A DNA stretch of 64,000 nt from an uncultured Campylobacter sp. (lineage in GTDB: Bacteria > Campylobacterota > Campylobacteria > Campylobacterales > Campylobacteraceae), in assembly GCF_937921625.1 (NCBI RefSeq), contig NZ_CAKZTI010000055.1, positions 1-64,000 on the forward strand, in the 5' to 3' direction. The first letter of the stretch is position 1. Every line of letters starts with the position of its first letter. Positions 8,419 to 17,411 of the stretch are shown piece after piece. Position numbers and translations under genes: made by a program. The notes beneath the pieces are model-generated. The model saw only the letters and a program-made list of their open reading frames with translations. It was not told where the DNA came from and made no database searches.

Positions 8419-9201
8419 ATGAGAAAGATCATTGACATAACGGCGCTTTTGATCGCCGTTTGCATCTTGATTATGGTGCTTTTTTTGCCGTCGCCCGTTT
8501 TATCGTTTAAATGCTACCGCGGCGACGGCGTAAGCTGCGCGCAGCTGGGGCGCGACAAACTCTCCCGCGGAGATTACGAAGGCGCCAGGCTCGCTCTTGC
8601 TAAGGCTTGCGAGGCGGGCGAGAAAGATAGCTGCTTTGATTTGGGGGCCCTATACGACGGCGAGGGCAATGCGACGCAAGCGGGAGTATTTTATGACACA
8701 GCCTGCGATAAAAACGTCGCCGTAGCCTGCCACAAGCTAGGCAACCTATATCAGCGAGGGCGCCTGAGTAGGGACTTCGTTGCGGCAGCTCGGCACTATG
8801 TCAAGGCTTGCGATTTAGGCTATGCCAAGAGCTGCCACAATGCGGGCGTAGTCTATTTCACGGGCGGTTTTGGGCTCGCGGCGGATCCGGCAAAGGCGGT
8901 GAGCTTTTTCGAGCGAGGTTGTGACGGCGGGCTAGTGGATAGCTGCTATAATGCCGGCGTTGCATATGATAAGGGTCTCGGCGCGCCGCAGAATCGAGAC
9001 AAGGCGGAGAAGCTTTACACCAAATCCTGCGAGCTGGGCTACGGCGATGCCTGCAATAATTTAGGCTATTTGTATGTGATCAAGGGGGATCTGCGCGGAT
9101 TTTCCAAGGGGCTCGGATGCGTCAAAAAGGGCTGCGACGCGGGCAATAAAAAATCCTGCCAGCTCTACGAATTCATGAAAAACGAAATTTTAAAGAAGTA
9201 G
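8419..9201 (+). CDS. Cys-rich Sel1-repeat protein (GC-rich copy)
   Basis: Close paralogue of the gene at 7419-8222, with the same design: hydrophobic N-terminal segment (about residues 4-27) and six Sel1 repeats with paired cysteines. Shared blocks include ACHKLGNLYQ, VKACDLGYAKSCHNAG, GGFGLAADPAKAV and VDSCYNAG. ATG 8419 is chosen because AAAAGGATAGAT precedes it and the hydrophobic segment begins directly after it; the frame is open back to 8392. The gene is much richer in G+C than its neighbour copy, with Lys to Arg/Ala shifts. The role is unknown beyond a probable periplasmic scaffold. Confidence 0.88.
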   Translation: MRKIIDITALLIAVCILIMVLFLPSPVLSFKCYRGDGVSCAQLGRDKLSRGDYEGARLALAKACEAGEKDSCFDLGALYDGEGNATQAGVFYDTACDKNVAVACHKLGNLYQRGRLSRDFVAAARHYVKACDLGYAKSCHNAGVVYFTGGFGLAADPAKAVSFFERGCDGGLVDSCYNAGVAYDKGLGAPQNRDKAEKLYTKSCELGYGDACNNLGYLYVIKGDLRGFSKGLGCVKKGCDAGNKKSCQLYEFMKNEILKK

Positions 9202-9685
9202 GCGCTTGGTAGCCCGGCGCACATTTGCCGATTTGCACTGCCTGCCGTGCACGCCACCTGTTTTGTATTGCTCGCCGTGCACCGTTTGTAGTATGGCGTC
9301 TATTTTGCGCTATCCGCCTTTCACTACCTGTTTGTGCTGCTCGTCGCGCGGTATTGGTTTTTGCGATGGGCTTGCCTGCGATATTGCTGCGGCGGATTTG
9401 GAGCTTTTACGGCACGTGGAATTTCGCCGCGATTTTGCGACGTGCGAAATTCGGCAAGGTCCAGATAGCCCGCACATATGGCTTGCTAAATTTAGCGGCA
9501 GAGCTTTATTTGGAATTCTATTGCTATAAAATTTTTAAGGCTTAGTTCTAAATTTAGGGTTTGCAGAGTTTTAACTTTAAAATTTTATGGGCAGTGCTGC
9601 AAGCAAGGTATAAATTTAGATTTTAAAATTTTACGGCGCGGAATTTAGCGCGGAAGCAAAGCGCAAAGCTGTTTGAGGAGACAAG
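9202..9685. other. Non-coding gap with AAATTTT-rich repeats
   Basis: No credible gene. Two overlapping plus-strand open frames (9206-9529 and 9225-9545) lack a ribosome binding site and have a random-looking composition rich in Cys, Arg and Leu. The second half (9530-9660) repeats the words AAATTTA and AAAATTTTA seen in the other gaps of this window. Confidence 0.6.
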
Positions 9686-10114
9686 TTGGAATATGAGATC
9701 ACGGGCGAGGTTCGAAATCTCCGTGTCCACGCTGCAAGAGGAAATAGCAAAATTTGGATATTTTTCGAGATAGACGGCGTGAAACTGCGCGGCGAGTTTA
9801 ACGATATCCCCGTAGAGGAGGGCGAGCTTGCGCGCGCGTATTTCATCCGCGGAGGATATGCGGGCAGCTACGTGGTTACTCGAGTTCAGGTGGTACGCAA
9901 ACCAAGCCTCTTGCGCCGCAAGCTGGGGATCGCGACCGCCGTGTGCACGCTTGGCTTCGGCACGGCGCTGTGGATTGTGGGCTTTGGGATTTTAAATGTC
10001 GGCGGGAGGGGCTCGCTAATTAATTTTGTCTGTATTGCCGCGGCAGGATTTGGGGTGTTAAAAGAGGGCGCGGGTAATCTGAGAGCGTGGCTGAATCAGC
10101 GCACGTCCGAGTAG
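9686..10114 (+). CDS. Small membrane protein, function unknown
   Basis: Not recognised. The 142-residue protein has an N-terminal soluble beta-rich region (about 1-72, with ITGEVRNLRVHAARGNSKIWIFFEIDG) followed by two probable membrane helices (about 80-103 and 110-128). The start is TTG at 9686, supported by a clear GAGGAG at 9675-9680; no ATG in frame fits as well. The N-terminal part reads like a small OB- or NfeD-type fold, but I cannot assign a family. It lies directly upstream of the DUF3137-like gene on the same strand with an AT-rich gap of 140 bases. Confidence 0.65.
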   Translation: MEYEITGEVRNLRVHAARGNSKIWIFFEIDGVKLRGEFNDIPVEEGELARAYFIRGGYAGSYVVTRVQVVRKPSLLRRKLGIATAVCTLGFGTALWIVGFGILNVGGRGSLINFVCIAAAGFGVLKEGAGNLRAWLNQRTSE

Positions 10115-10254
10115 ATCGCCGCTGCGGCGTAAATTTCATAAATTTAATCCGCCGAATAAATTTACTCACGCCGCCGTATCTTTGCGGCGTAAATTTTGCT
10201 AAAATTCGCTCCGAGCGCGAAATCCGCCGCGTAAATTTAGAAAAAGGTAAAATT

Positions 10255-11211
10255 TTGAATATAAACGAAGCAATAGAGGCAACCGCGAAAAAACAAAGCG
10301 AATGCAAAAGACTATATATTAAAAGCATAATTCTTGGACTTTTCTTTACCTTCGGCGTGCTTTTGATAGGAGGTGAGATCGTTATGTATATATTCGACAG
10401 CAGCAGAGCTGGAGATTTATTTGCTGCCGCCTATTTGCCGTTTATCATTCTTGCTATTAATATATCCGCATCCTATACGCTGGATGCGGAAAAAGATTAT
10501 ACGAGTTTTTTTAAAAATACGTTCATTCGCATTGCAATAAAAGACGTAAATACAATCTTTAAATACGATCCCCAAGGAGGCATAAGCAAACAAGAATTTA
10601 GAAAAATCAATATTTATTCACGCGACAGATTTCGTGCCGAAGACCTAATTAGCGGAACGTATAACGGCGTCAAATTTAATCTTAGCGAAGCTATAAGCAT
10701 ACCCAGAGATGCCAAACTAAAACTAGGCGACTCGCCCGGACTTAACCTAATCTCTCTAATATTTTTTGCTTGGTCAACGATGAAAGATATGCAAGCCTTT
10801 AGCGGCTCGGTTTTGGTCTGCGAGTTTTACAAGAAATTTAGCGGGCAAACTATAGTCGCGAGCCGCACGCTAAACACCAGATTTTTAGGCGAAAAAGAGC
10901 AGATGGACGACCTGTTTTTTAGCAAAGAATTTAGGGTCTTTGCGGACGATAAGGTTGAGGCGAGGTATCTTTTAACGCCCGCATTTATGGAGCGCCTGCG
11001 AGAGCTAAAGGAAAAATTCGCGGGGAAAATGGGGCTGAGCGCGGCATTTATGGACGATAAATTTTATCTATTTTTAAACGGAGCGAAAAACAAATTTGAG
11101 ACGACGCTCTTTTCGCCGCCGCCTAGCTTAGGGGACGCCGCTGAAATCAAAAAGGAAATTTCAGAGCTTTTATCTATCATAGACGAGCTAAATTTGAACT
11201 CGGATATTTAA
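10255..11211 (+). CDS. DUF3137-like membrane protein
   Basis: Function unknown. Two membrane helices near the N-terminus (about residues 24-47 and 58-75) precede a soluble domain with YNGVKFNLSEA, FSGSVLVCEFYKKFSGQTIVASRTL, FSKEFRVFADDKVEARYLLTPAFMERLREL and MDDKFYLFLNG. This order matches DUF3137 (galanin-like) proteins. I start at TTG 10255 (AAAAAGG upstream), giving 318 residues. The frame runs open to 10087, but that extra stretch translates a repeat-rich non-coding segment with arginine-rich, unlikely sequence. The family call is from recall of motifs, not a search. Confidence 0.75.
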   Translation: MNINEAIEATAKKQSECKRLYIKSIILGLFFTFGVLLIGGEIVMYIFDSSRAGDLFAAAYLPFIILAINISASYTLDAEKDYTSFFKNTFIRIAIKDVNTIFKYDPQGGISKQEFRKINIYSRDRFRAEDLISGTYNGVKFNLSEAISIPRDAKLKLGDSPGLNLISLIFFAWSTMKDMQAFSGSVLVCEFYKKFSGQTIVASRTLNTRFLGEKEQMDDLFFSKEFRVFADDKVEARYLLTPAFMERLRELKEKFAGKMGLSAAFMDDKFYLFLNGAKNKFETTLFSPPPSLGDAAEIKKEISELLSIIDELNLNSDI

Positions 11212-11318
11212 GCGGGGCGGCGATTTTGGCTGATTAAACGCGTTGCAGCTACTCAATGGCTAAAATTTACTTGCGTTGCAGCTGGTCGCCGCTATTCTCC
11301 GCCGCCGACCGAGATACG

Positions 11319-11588
11319 CTACGGCTCGGATCGCTCATTTTCGCTACCGACCGGGGCGCGCTTAAGTAGCTCCTGTTCGCGAGCGAATAATCTACAAAAT
11401 TTCTCCCAGTCGTGCAGATAGACGAGCCTGTGCTCTTTACCATTTTCGTCTATGTAGATGCCTTGCGTCGAGCCAAGACTCATCTTTTGCCAGTAGCCAA
11501 AAAACGGCAATGCCTCGATGTCCTCTTGCAGCACGCCTCGCATCATGCCGTTATCGTAAATTTTTAGATCGTAGTAGGTCCTTTTCAT
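11319..11588 (-). CDS. Small hypothetical protein in immunity-type cluster
   Basis: Not recognised. The 89-residue soluble protein contains the block KMSLGSTQGIYIDENGKEHRLVYLHDWEKFCRLF, which looks like a genuine small alpha/beta domain. The ATG at 11588 is preceded by GAAAGGTTAAA, a usable ribosome binding site. It is the first of four minus-strand genes between 11.3 and 14.7 kb, the others being of DUF4299-like, SUKH and DUF1963 type, and may be a further immunity-type protein (inference from context only). Confidence 0.6.
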   Translation of the reverse strand: MKRTYYDLKIYDNGMMRGVLQEDIEALPFFGYWQKMSLGSTQGIYIDENGKEHRLVYLHDWEKFCRLFAREQELLKRAPVGSENERSEP

Positions 11589-11801
11589 TTTAACCTTTCT
11601 AAATTTTACCGCGACGGAATTTTATCGTGATGGAATTCTTAAATGTGCATTGCGATAAAATTCCGTCTTTTAGAATTTTGTGCGCCGCGAGATTTACCGC
11701 AAATTCCGTGACTTCAAATTTTGCGGCGTCAATCCTCGATGGCTTAAATTTTGTAGGCCAATCCTCGATAAAATTCTGTAGAATTTCACCGCAAGTAAAA
11801 T

Positions 11802-12731
11802 TTAGCTCGCTAGCGCCTTTAGCTGTTCAGCGCTTAGCCCGTCAACCAAAATATAGCTCGCATCGATGAAGCGGTAGTTTTGCTTCGGCAGGCGCGCGAT
11901 AAACTCGCCATATTCCAGCTCGGCGATCGCGCGGTAGTTACCGGCGTCGTTTTCGTCGCCCTCGATGCCTATTAGCGCGATCTGCCAGCGCGCTACGTCG
12001 CTATTTTTAAGCATCTCCGCGTTTTGCCACTCCACAAACGGCTTGTAGGGCAGGATAGTGGGCAGGTCCTGCGTGAGCGCGCATGAGCCCATTATCGTGC
12101 CGTCATTCCCATTTCGGTAAAACCTCTGGTGTGCGCTGTAAGCGTCAAGATATTGCATCTCGGTCAGCCGCTTGCTAAACTCGGCGGCGGGGTTATACGA
12201 GGCTAAAATTTCATCCATTATCGCGCGGTTTATCGCAAAAGGCCTCTCTACTCCGTAGCAAAAATTTACCTCCGTATCGCCGCTTAAGTGCTGATCTATC
12301 GAATGTAGTCCCGCCGCTATATCGCGCTCGTAGTCGAATTCCTCTATCGTGTCGTGGGTATAAATTTCGCCGTCTTCACCAGCGATCTCGCTTCCTAGCT
12401 GCTTAGATAGCGCCTGCAGATACGAGATCGCCAAAACCCAATCAAAGATCGTCGCGGGCGTATTTACGCGCACGGCGTAGCTTTGCTGCTCCTCATCATA
12501 TCTTAGCTCCATTCCGCGCCCGCTCTTGCCTCGCACGCCCAAAATCAAACACTCATACTCGCTCAAAGGCGATTTTAAAAACGCCCTCTCGTCAAAGTCC
12601 TCGGCGCTCTCGTCTATGCCAAACACCGATAGATCGGGCAGCAGATCCAATGCCTTGCTAACGCTCATGGCGTCCGAATACCCCATAAATAGCGGTCGCT
12701 TTTTGTTTTTGACGCGGAATTCCACGCTCAT
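11802..12731 (-). CDS. DUF4299-like protein
   Basis: The 309-residue cytoplasmic protein begins MSVEFRVKNKKR and contains SKALDLLPDLSVFGIDE, a beginning I associate with the DUF4299 family found in host-associated bacteria; the assignment is from memory. No catalytic motif, signal peptide or membrane helix is visible. The start has AAGGAG eight bases upstream on the minus strand. DUF4299 proteins often occur beside SUKH and other immunity families, as here (SUKH gene next upstream). Biochemical function is unknown. Confidence 0.7.
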   Translation of the reverse strand: MSVEFRVKNKKRPLFMGYSDAMSVSKALDLLPDLSVFGIDESAEDFDERAFLKSPLSEYECLILGVRGKSGRGMELRYDEEQQSYAVRVNTPATIFDWVLAISYLQALSKQLGSEIAGEDGEIYTHDTIEEFDYERDIAAGLHSIDQHLSGDTEVNFCYGVERPFAINRAIMDEILASYNPAAEFSKRLTEMQYLDAYSAHQRFYRNGNDGTIMGSCALTQDLPTILPYKPFVEWQNAEMLKNSDVARWQIALIGIEGDENDAGNYRAIAELEYGEFIARLPKQNYRFIDASYILVDGLSAEQLKALAS

Positions 12732-12874
12732 CGTTTTCTCCTTATTGAAACGGCAAAATTATAGCGAAATTTTACCCGCCGCGGCGAGCTAAATTTGCGC
12801 TCGCAAGCCCGCATTGCTGGTTGCACAAGCGTGCGCCGCAGCCGACACAAATCTACACTCCCAATCGCGAAAGC

Positions 12875-13684
12875 CTACGCGCCGATCGCGTCTTTTAGGC
12901 TCTGTGCGCACAAGCCTGCGCTCTTGAGCTCGCGCAAAATTTCACCCATCAGCTCCTCTTTGAAAACGTCCAGTATCATCGCGCGGCCGTCCAGCTCAGC
13001 ATAGCGCAGGGCGGGCTCGCTGAAGTTTTTAAGCTCCTTAAAACGCCGCTCGCCCCGCCTGACAAATCCGAGCCGAACCTCGTTCGGACTAAGGCTCAGC
13101 ACGCCGCCCTCGCGAGCGAAATTATACACGCTAAAGCCGTAAAGCTGCGGATCGGCGGCTCTTGCGTGCACGCCCAAAATTTCCTCCAGCCGCGCCTTCG
13201 TGCCATTTAGATCGAGCCCCGTTTGCAGCGCGATCTTGCCGCTCGTGTCGAGCCGCAAAAGCGCTAAAAACGAAGCGAAATCCTGCGTGATGATGCCTTG
13301 CTCATCGCATTCTACGTCGATATAGGCGACCGCAGGCTGTTCGCTCGCGCGGTAGTCCAGGCACAGATACCAATGCCCGACGCCGCTGAATAGCACCAGC
13401 CCGTCAAGCTCGAAGCTCACGCACTCGCGCTCCTCGCCCCAGCTAAAGCGCGTAAGCGACGGATGTGCCTCGCCGATGCCGCTGATGGCGTCCAGCGGGT
13501 AGCCCTCTAGCTCGTAGCGCAGGTAGCCGCCGTTTTGTACGCTTAGCATCATAACTAGCTCGCGCGGTAGGGCGTGCCCTAGCTCCTCTTCCGCGGCCCT
13601 CAGCGCCTCGGGCGTGAGCGGTTCTTGCAGATATGGCAGGTAGATCGGCCTGCGCCAGATGTTTGCAAGCTCGTTTGCATTCAT
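12875..13684 (-). CDS. SMI1/KNR4 (SUKH) family protein
   Basis: SUKH-superfamily proteins typically act as immunity proteins that bind and neutralise polymorphic or contact-dependent toxins. The N-terminal 160 residues show the family plan: a helix with EALRAAEEELGHALPRELVMML, the NGGYL turn, an EGYPLDAISGIGE segment and the late beta strands (YLCLDYR, AVAYIDVECDEQ, DFASFLALL). The C-terminal 100 residues form a second region without a clear assignment. I begin at 13684, where AAAGGAGCGAAA precedes the ATG; the frame is open to 13738 without a site. No toxin gene adjoins it. Confidence 0.82.
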   Translation of the reverse strand: MNANELANIWRRPIYLPYLQEPLTPEALRAAEEELGHALPRELVMMLSVQNGGYLRYELEGYPLDAISGIGEAHPSLTRFSWGEERECVSFELDGLVLFSGVGHWYLCLDYRASEQPAVAYIDVECDEQGIITQDFASFLALLRLDTSGKIALQTGLDLNGTKARLEEILGVHARAADPQLYGFSVYNFAREGGVLSLSPNEVRLGFVRRGERRFKELKNFSEPALRYAELDGRAMILDVFKEELMGEILRELKSAGLCAQSLKDAIGA

Positions 13685-14013
13685 TTTCGCTCCTTTAAAT
13701 TTGCGGGTTAAAATTTTAAACTCAGGCTTAAATTTCAAGCTCGAAGCTGAAATCTCGGGCTATAAAATTTTAAAATTTTACGGCGCCGAATTTTTCATGG
13801 CCCGCTCGCCGTATTCGGTGTGTCTGCAACCATACGGCTCGTCTTTTGGCGGCTTAAATTTAATCTAGATCGGAGCGCGCCGCCGTTTAAATTTAATCTG
13901 CATCGAGCGGGCTCAAAGCCGCACGCTGATAAAATTTCATCGTAAATTTACTCGCTCCCGGCGTCCGTTTGAAGCGGCGGAATTTTACGAGCGAGCTAAA
14001 GCCTTTCGCGTGC
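13685..14013. other. Non-coding gap
   Basis: About 330 bases with several AAATTTAA and AAAATTTTA words and an imperfect inverted pair around 13700-13790 (CTTAAATTTCAAG and its near complement). No gene is supported. Confidence 0.5.
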
Positions 14014-14736
14014 CTAATCGAAATCATAATACAGGCTCCACGCGCCGTTTTGCGGGTTTTTAGCAAACATCAAGCTGCCGCCGTCTATGACGTTAAAGCC
14101 CGCCTTTTCATCGCTTGAGATCTGAAAAACGAACTGAAAACCATCGCCGAAGCTCACTCCTGACTGGCAAAAGGAGGGGTAGCCGCCGAGCTTCGTGCAG
14201 TTGTAATATTCCAGCCCAGCCGTGACGTCGGAATAATAAAGCCCGACCGACCTTTTAAGCTCCAAAATTTCGTGCACGACATCCGCATCCAGCCCGCCGC
14301 CGTCCCAAACGGGTGTATCGTCCGCGGCAAATTTGAGCTGCAAAGGGAAGGGCTTTATTTGCGAGCGCGGATTTGCAAGCTCCTTTATGACGAGCTCGCC
14401 CTCGTTTTTATACTCGCGGATCGCCCACAGACCGTCCATATCCTCGCGGGATTTGCCGATGAGATCCTGTGAGATAAAGACCGTAAGCAGCTTGACGCCG
14501 TCCAAGACCTGCGGCACGTAGGGCAGCGCGGGCAGGTAGAACTGCGCTAGAGGGAGCATCGGCGCGCCGTTTTGATCCGTCGGCAGCTCCTCGTCCGCCG
14601 CGCAAGCGAACACGCGGCCGATCCAGCACTCATCGATCGCGCCTCGCGGCCTAACTCCGCCCGTCTGAAAATAGGTGATCTTGCGCGCGATCTTGCGCTG
14701 TAGTTCCTTAATCTTTTCTTGCAGATCCGTTTGCAT
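14014..14736 (-). CDS. DUF1963 (YwqG-like) protein
   Basis: The 240-residue cytoplasmic protein has the pattern of YwqG/DUF1963 proteins: an N-terminal helix, then the segment PMLPLAQFYLPALPYVPQVLDGVKLLTVFISQDL (residues 60-93), a middle part with LGGYPSFCQSG (about 186-196) and the end FQFVFQISSDEKAGFNVIDGGSLMFAKNP, where YwqG proteins normally keep their cargo-like GGYPxxxQ and late GD/DGG motifs. Biochemistry is unknown; the family is frequent in immunity clusters. The ATG at 14736 has AAAAGGA upstream. Confidence 0.78.
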   Translation of the reverse strand: MQTDLQEKIKELQRKIARKITYFQTGGVRPRGAIDECWIGRVFACAADEELPTDQNGAPMLPLAQFYLPALPYVPQVLDGVKLLTVFISQDLIGKSREDMDGLWAIREYKNEGELVIKELANPRSQIKPFPLQLKFAADDTPVWDGGGLDADVVHEILELKRSVGLYYSDVTAGLEYYNCTKLGGYPSFCQSGVSFGDGFQFVFQISSDEKAGFNVIDGGSLMFAKNPQNGAWSLYYDFD

Positions 14737-14911
14737 TTGCGTCCTTTTCGGTTGGAATTTTAGCGCTTTTGTGAAATTATAGCGTAAATTTTACCCGCCG
14801 CCGCGAGCTAAATTTGCAGCGCAAGGAGTTGCGAAAAGTAAGCTTAAAGCTTTCTGGGAGTAAAATTTAAACAGACCCACATAGGCGGTAAATTTAATCA
14901 AAGGAGCGAAA

Positions 14912-15550
14912 ATGACGAAGGATCAGTGCTGCGTTTTAAAGCATTTGACGGCAGGCGAGACGGACGGTTTTGAAAAGATAGGCGAGCTTGATGACGGCGA
15001 GTTTTTGGATGCGCTTATCGGAAAAGGGCTTGTTTGGATGCTTGACTGGGCCGGCGAGGACGAGACGGGCGATGTGGGCAAATTTATCAGCTCTAGGCTT
15101 GATGCGCTGCAAAGCGGCGTGTCACTAGAGTGCGATAAAATTTACGCAAAGCTCGAAAAAGAAGCGAAAAAAGAGGGTTTCGAGCGCGGCGATGTGAGCC
15201 TATTTTTGATGAACGAGTTTCAAAAGGCGCTGAAGAAGAGCGATTCTAGGCTCTTTACTTTGGATCTTCATAGCGACGCCTACTATCTGCTCGTCGCGCA
15301 CAAGGACGCCGAGAAAGATTTTAAAAAGCTAGGCAAGCGCGAGGAGCTATTTTGGGATATCGCGCCGTGGGGCAAGCGCCGCAAAAGGCAGATCCTTTAC
15401 GTCATAAACTGCGAGTGCGGCGAGATGTCCGCGTGGCAGCTGGGCGCGGACGAGCCCTCTCCTAGAGACGAGGTTTGCGAGGTTTGCGGGCGGGTGCTTT
15501 TCGACGCAGACGGCAACGCGATGCAGCCTTTAGAGAAGGAATTTATCTGA
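14912..15550 (+). CDS. Hypothetical protein with C-terminal zinc-ribbon-like Cys pairs
   Basis: Not recognised. The 212-residue soluble protein has an N-terminal helical half and a middle block LFTLDLHSDAYYLLVAHKDAEKDFKKL. The C-terminus carries CECG (about 170-173) and CEVCG (about 192-196), which could bind one zinc ion. The ATG at 14912 has AAAGGAG at good spacing. It is on the strand opposite to the DUF1963/SUKH/DUF4299 genes but in the same island; such 'tail zinc-ribbon' proteins near immunity genes are common but unassigned. Confidence 0.68.
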   Translation: MTKDQCCVLKHLTAGETDGFEKIGELDDGEFLDALIGKGLVWMLDWAGEDETGDVGKFISSRLDALQSGVSLECDKIYAKLEKEAKKEGFERGDVSLFLMNEFQKALKKSDSRLFTLDLHSDAYYLLVAHKDAEKDFKKLGKREELFWDIAPWGKRRKRQILYVINCECGEMSAWQLGADEPSPRDEVCEVCGRVLFDADGNAMQPLEKEFI

Positions 15551-16296
15551 TCTTACTTGCTTATCGCGGTTTTGCGTGCGAAGTTTCAGCCGAATTAAAG
15601 CCAAATTTTATTGCGCAGATTGACAGGATTTGGCGCACAGGTTTGGTTTGTGGCTCGGCGGCGAAGCGCGGTTTAAATTTAAGGCTCGCTCCGCGATGAG
15701 ATGCGGTTTTGATCTGAGGCTTGCTCGGCGGGCGGCGGAATGTGTTTTGATTTGCAGCTTGCTTTGGTAGTAAAATACGGTTCGGCGCGACTAGCTTTGT
15801 TTTGCTGTTTGCGCGAGCGGCGAAATTTTGCAGTTTGCGTTTGCATCCTAGCAAGACTGCGGCGCAAGATGCACTCTTTTAGCGCTTGTGTTCTTGGCTT
15901 GATTTTTTATCCAGCAAGTTCGCAGTCGCGGGCGCATCTACCTATGCTACGCTAAATTTTGATTTTAATGGTTTTGGACGCAGGTTCGCGCCGCTAAAAA
16001 TCAAAATTTTGCCCTGCCGCGAGCGCTAAATTTACAATCTCTAAATTTAAAATTTTAAGCGTAAATTTTGATCTAAAATTTCCAAAGTCGCTAAATTTTA
16101 AAATTTAAATGCAATGCGGGCTTGGCGGCTTGTTCGCCATAGAGTTCGTAAATTCCTCCGCTGCAGGAGCGGCAATCTCGTTTGATTTAAAGATAAGGCA
16201 AAATTTTGCTAGAGAAGTGCCCGCACAGAATTCCGATATTAGCGCGATCACGAACGCGCTATGTTTGAAATCCGAAACCGACGAGGTGTGACGAGG
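15551..16296. other. Non-coding gap, repeat-rich
   Basis: About 750 bases between the accessory island and proC. Short open frames on both strands have no ribosome binding sites and read as Arg/Ser/Lys-rich noise. Around 15950-16110 the words AAATTTT and TAAAATTT recur densely. No gene, RNA or terminator is supported. Confidence 0.55.
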
Positions 16297-17274
16297 CTAA
16301 CTGTGAGCTTTGGCGATGCACGCCTCGATCGCCGCCATCACCGCTGCGCGAAACCCAGCCGCCTCCAGTGCCGCCAGCCCCTCTATTGTCGTACCCGCAG
16401 GCGAGCAGACGGCGTCTTTGAGCTCCGATGGGCGCCTGCCGCTTTGTAGCAGACGCGCCGTGCCTTCTACCGCCGTCGCTACCGCGTCGTAGCATAGCGC
16501 CCGTGGCAGTCCGCCCCGCACGCCCGCATCCGCCGCAGCCTCGATAAAGGCGCACACATAGGCAGGCAAGCTGCCCGCAATCCCAGTAAATGCGGCAAAG
16601 CCAGCCTCGTCTATCTCGTAAAATTTGCCGATTTTGGCGGCTAGCGCTCGTACGATCTCCCGACTAGCCTCATCAAAATACTCGCCGTAGCACAGCGCCG
16701 TAGCCGACGCGCCGATACCCGCAGCGACGTTTGGCATCGCGCGGGCCACGAAAACGTCCGCACCTACGATATTTTGGGCGCACTCCAGTTTGAAATTCGG
16801 CGCCAAAAGAAGCAGGATTTTGCCCGCGAGCTCGGGCGCGATCAGGCGCAAAATCCCCTCGTAGCTGGCGAGCTTGGTCGCGAGCACGATAATATCCGCT
16901 TCGTGCGCCAGTTGCGTCTCGCCTTGCAAAATCTGCACGCCGTAGCGCTTGCGTAAGACTTCGTTTTTGCTTCTGGCGTAGGCTAGGACTTCTAGTTTTG
17001 TCTCGGAGCGGGGCTGCACACAGGCGAAATCACGTTCGCGGCTCGCAAAATTCTGCTCTAAATTTGCGAAATTCCGCTCGCAAGCCGCAAAGCTTTGAGT
17101 ATCTGGCATAAAATTCCGCCCGTCGTGCGCGGAATTTTTTCCGCCCGCCGTGCAATTTTCTTTATCCTCTGTAAAATTTTCTCCGCCCGCCGCGCAATCT
17201 TGCCCGCCAGCTTTGCAAAGTGCGTCGATCATCGCCTCGCCCATATTTCCGCCGCCGATAAATCCCACTTTCAT
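16297..17274 (-). CDS. proC: Pyrroline-5-carboxylate reductase with a low-complexity insertion
   Basis: Last step of proline synthesis: NAD(P)H-dependent reduction of pyrroline-5-carboxylate. The Rossmann start GFIGGGNMGEAMI is at residues 4-16, VARAMPNVAAGIGASAT and ALCYG follow, and the C-terminal signature LPAYVCAFIEAAADAGVRGGLPR-x-x-C plus AGTTIEGLAALEAAGFRAAVM are intact. At 325 residues it is about 60-70 longer than usual. The excess is residues 21-90, a run of Asn-Phe-Ala/Cys/Glu-rich near-repeats inserted directly after the first Rossmann helix and before LEVLAYARS. A good AAAAGGAGCGAAA site precedes the ATG. It is divergent from ilvC. Confidence 0.95.
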   Translation of the reverse strand: MKVGFIGGGNMGEAMIDALCKAGGQDCAAGGENFTEDKENCTAGGKNSAHDGRNFMPDTQSFAACERNFANLEQNFASRERDFACVQPRSETKLEVLAYARSKNEVLRKRYGVQILQGETQLAHEADIIVLATKLASYEGILRLIAPELAGKILLLLAPNFKLECAQNIVGADVFVARAMPNVAAGIGASATALCYGEYFDEASREIVRALAAKIGKFYEIDEAGFAAFTGIAGSLPAYVCAFIEAAADAGVRGGLPRALCYDAVATAVEGTARLLQSGRRPSELKDAVCSPAGTTIEGLAALEAAGFRAAVMAAIEACIAKAHS

Positions 17275-17375
17275 TTTCGCTCCTTTTAAAGCTAAATTAT
17301 GCCTAAATGATAGCTCAAAATTTCTTTATCCGCCCTTGCGGCGCGCGGTTTATCTACGTAAAAGCAAATTTTAGC

Positions 17376-17381
17376 TACAAT
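17376..17381 (+). promoter_or_regulatory. Candidate -10 box for ilvC
   Basis: TACAAT in the context TTTTAGCTACAATCT, 31 bases before the ilvC ATG at 17412, is a typical Campylobacter extended -10 element. A leader or attenuator is not apparent in the short 5' region. Confidence 0.45.
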
Positions 17382-17411
17382 CTCGCCTAAATTTTTAAAA
17401 AAGGATGCGTT

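Noticed and set aside
9206..9545. Two overlapping open frames after the second Sel1 gene
   Set aside because: No ribosome binding site, random composition and mutual overlap.
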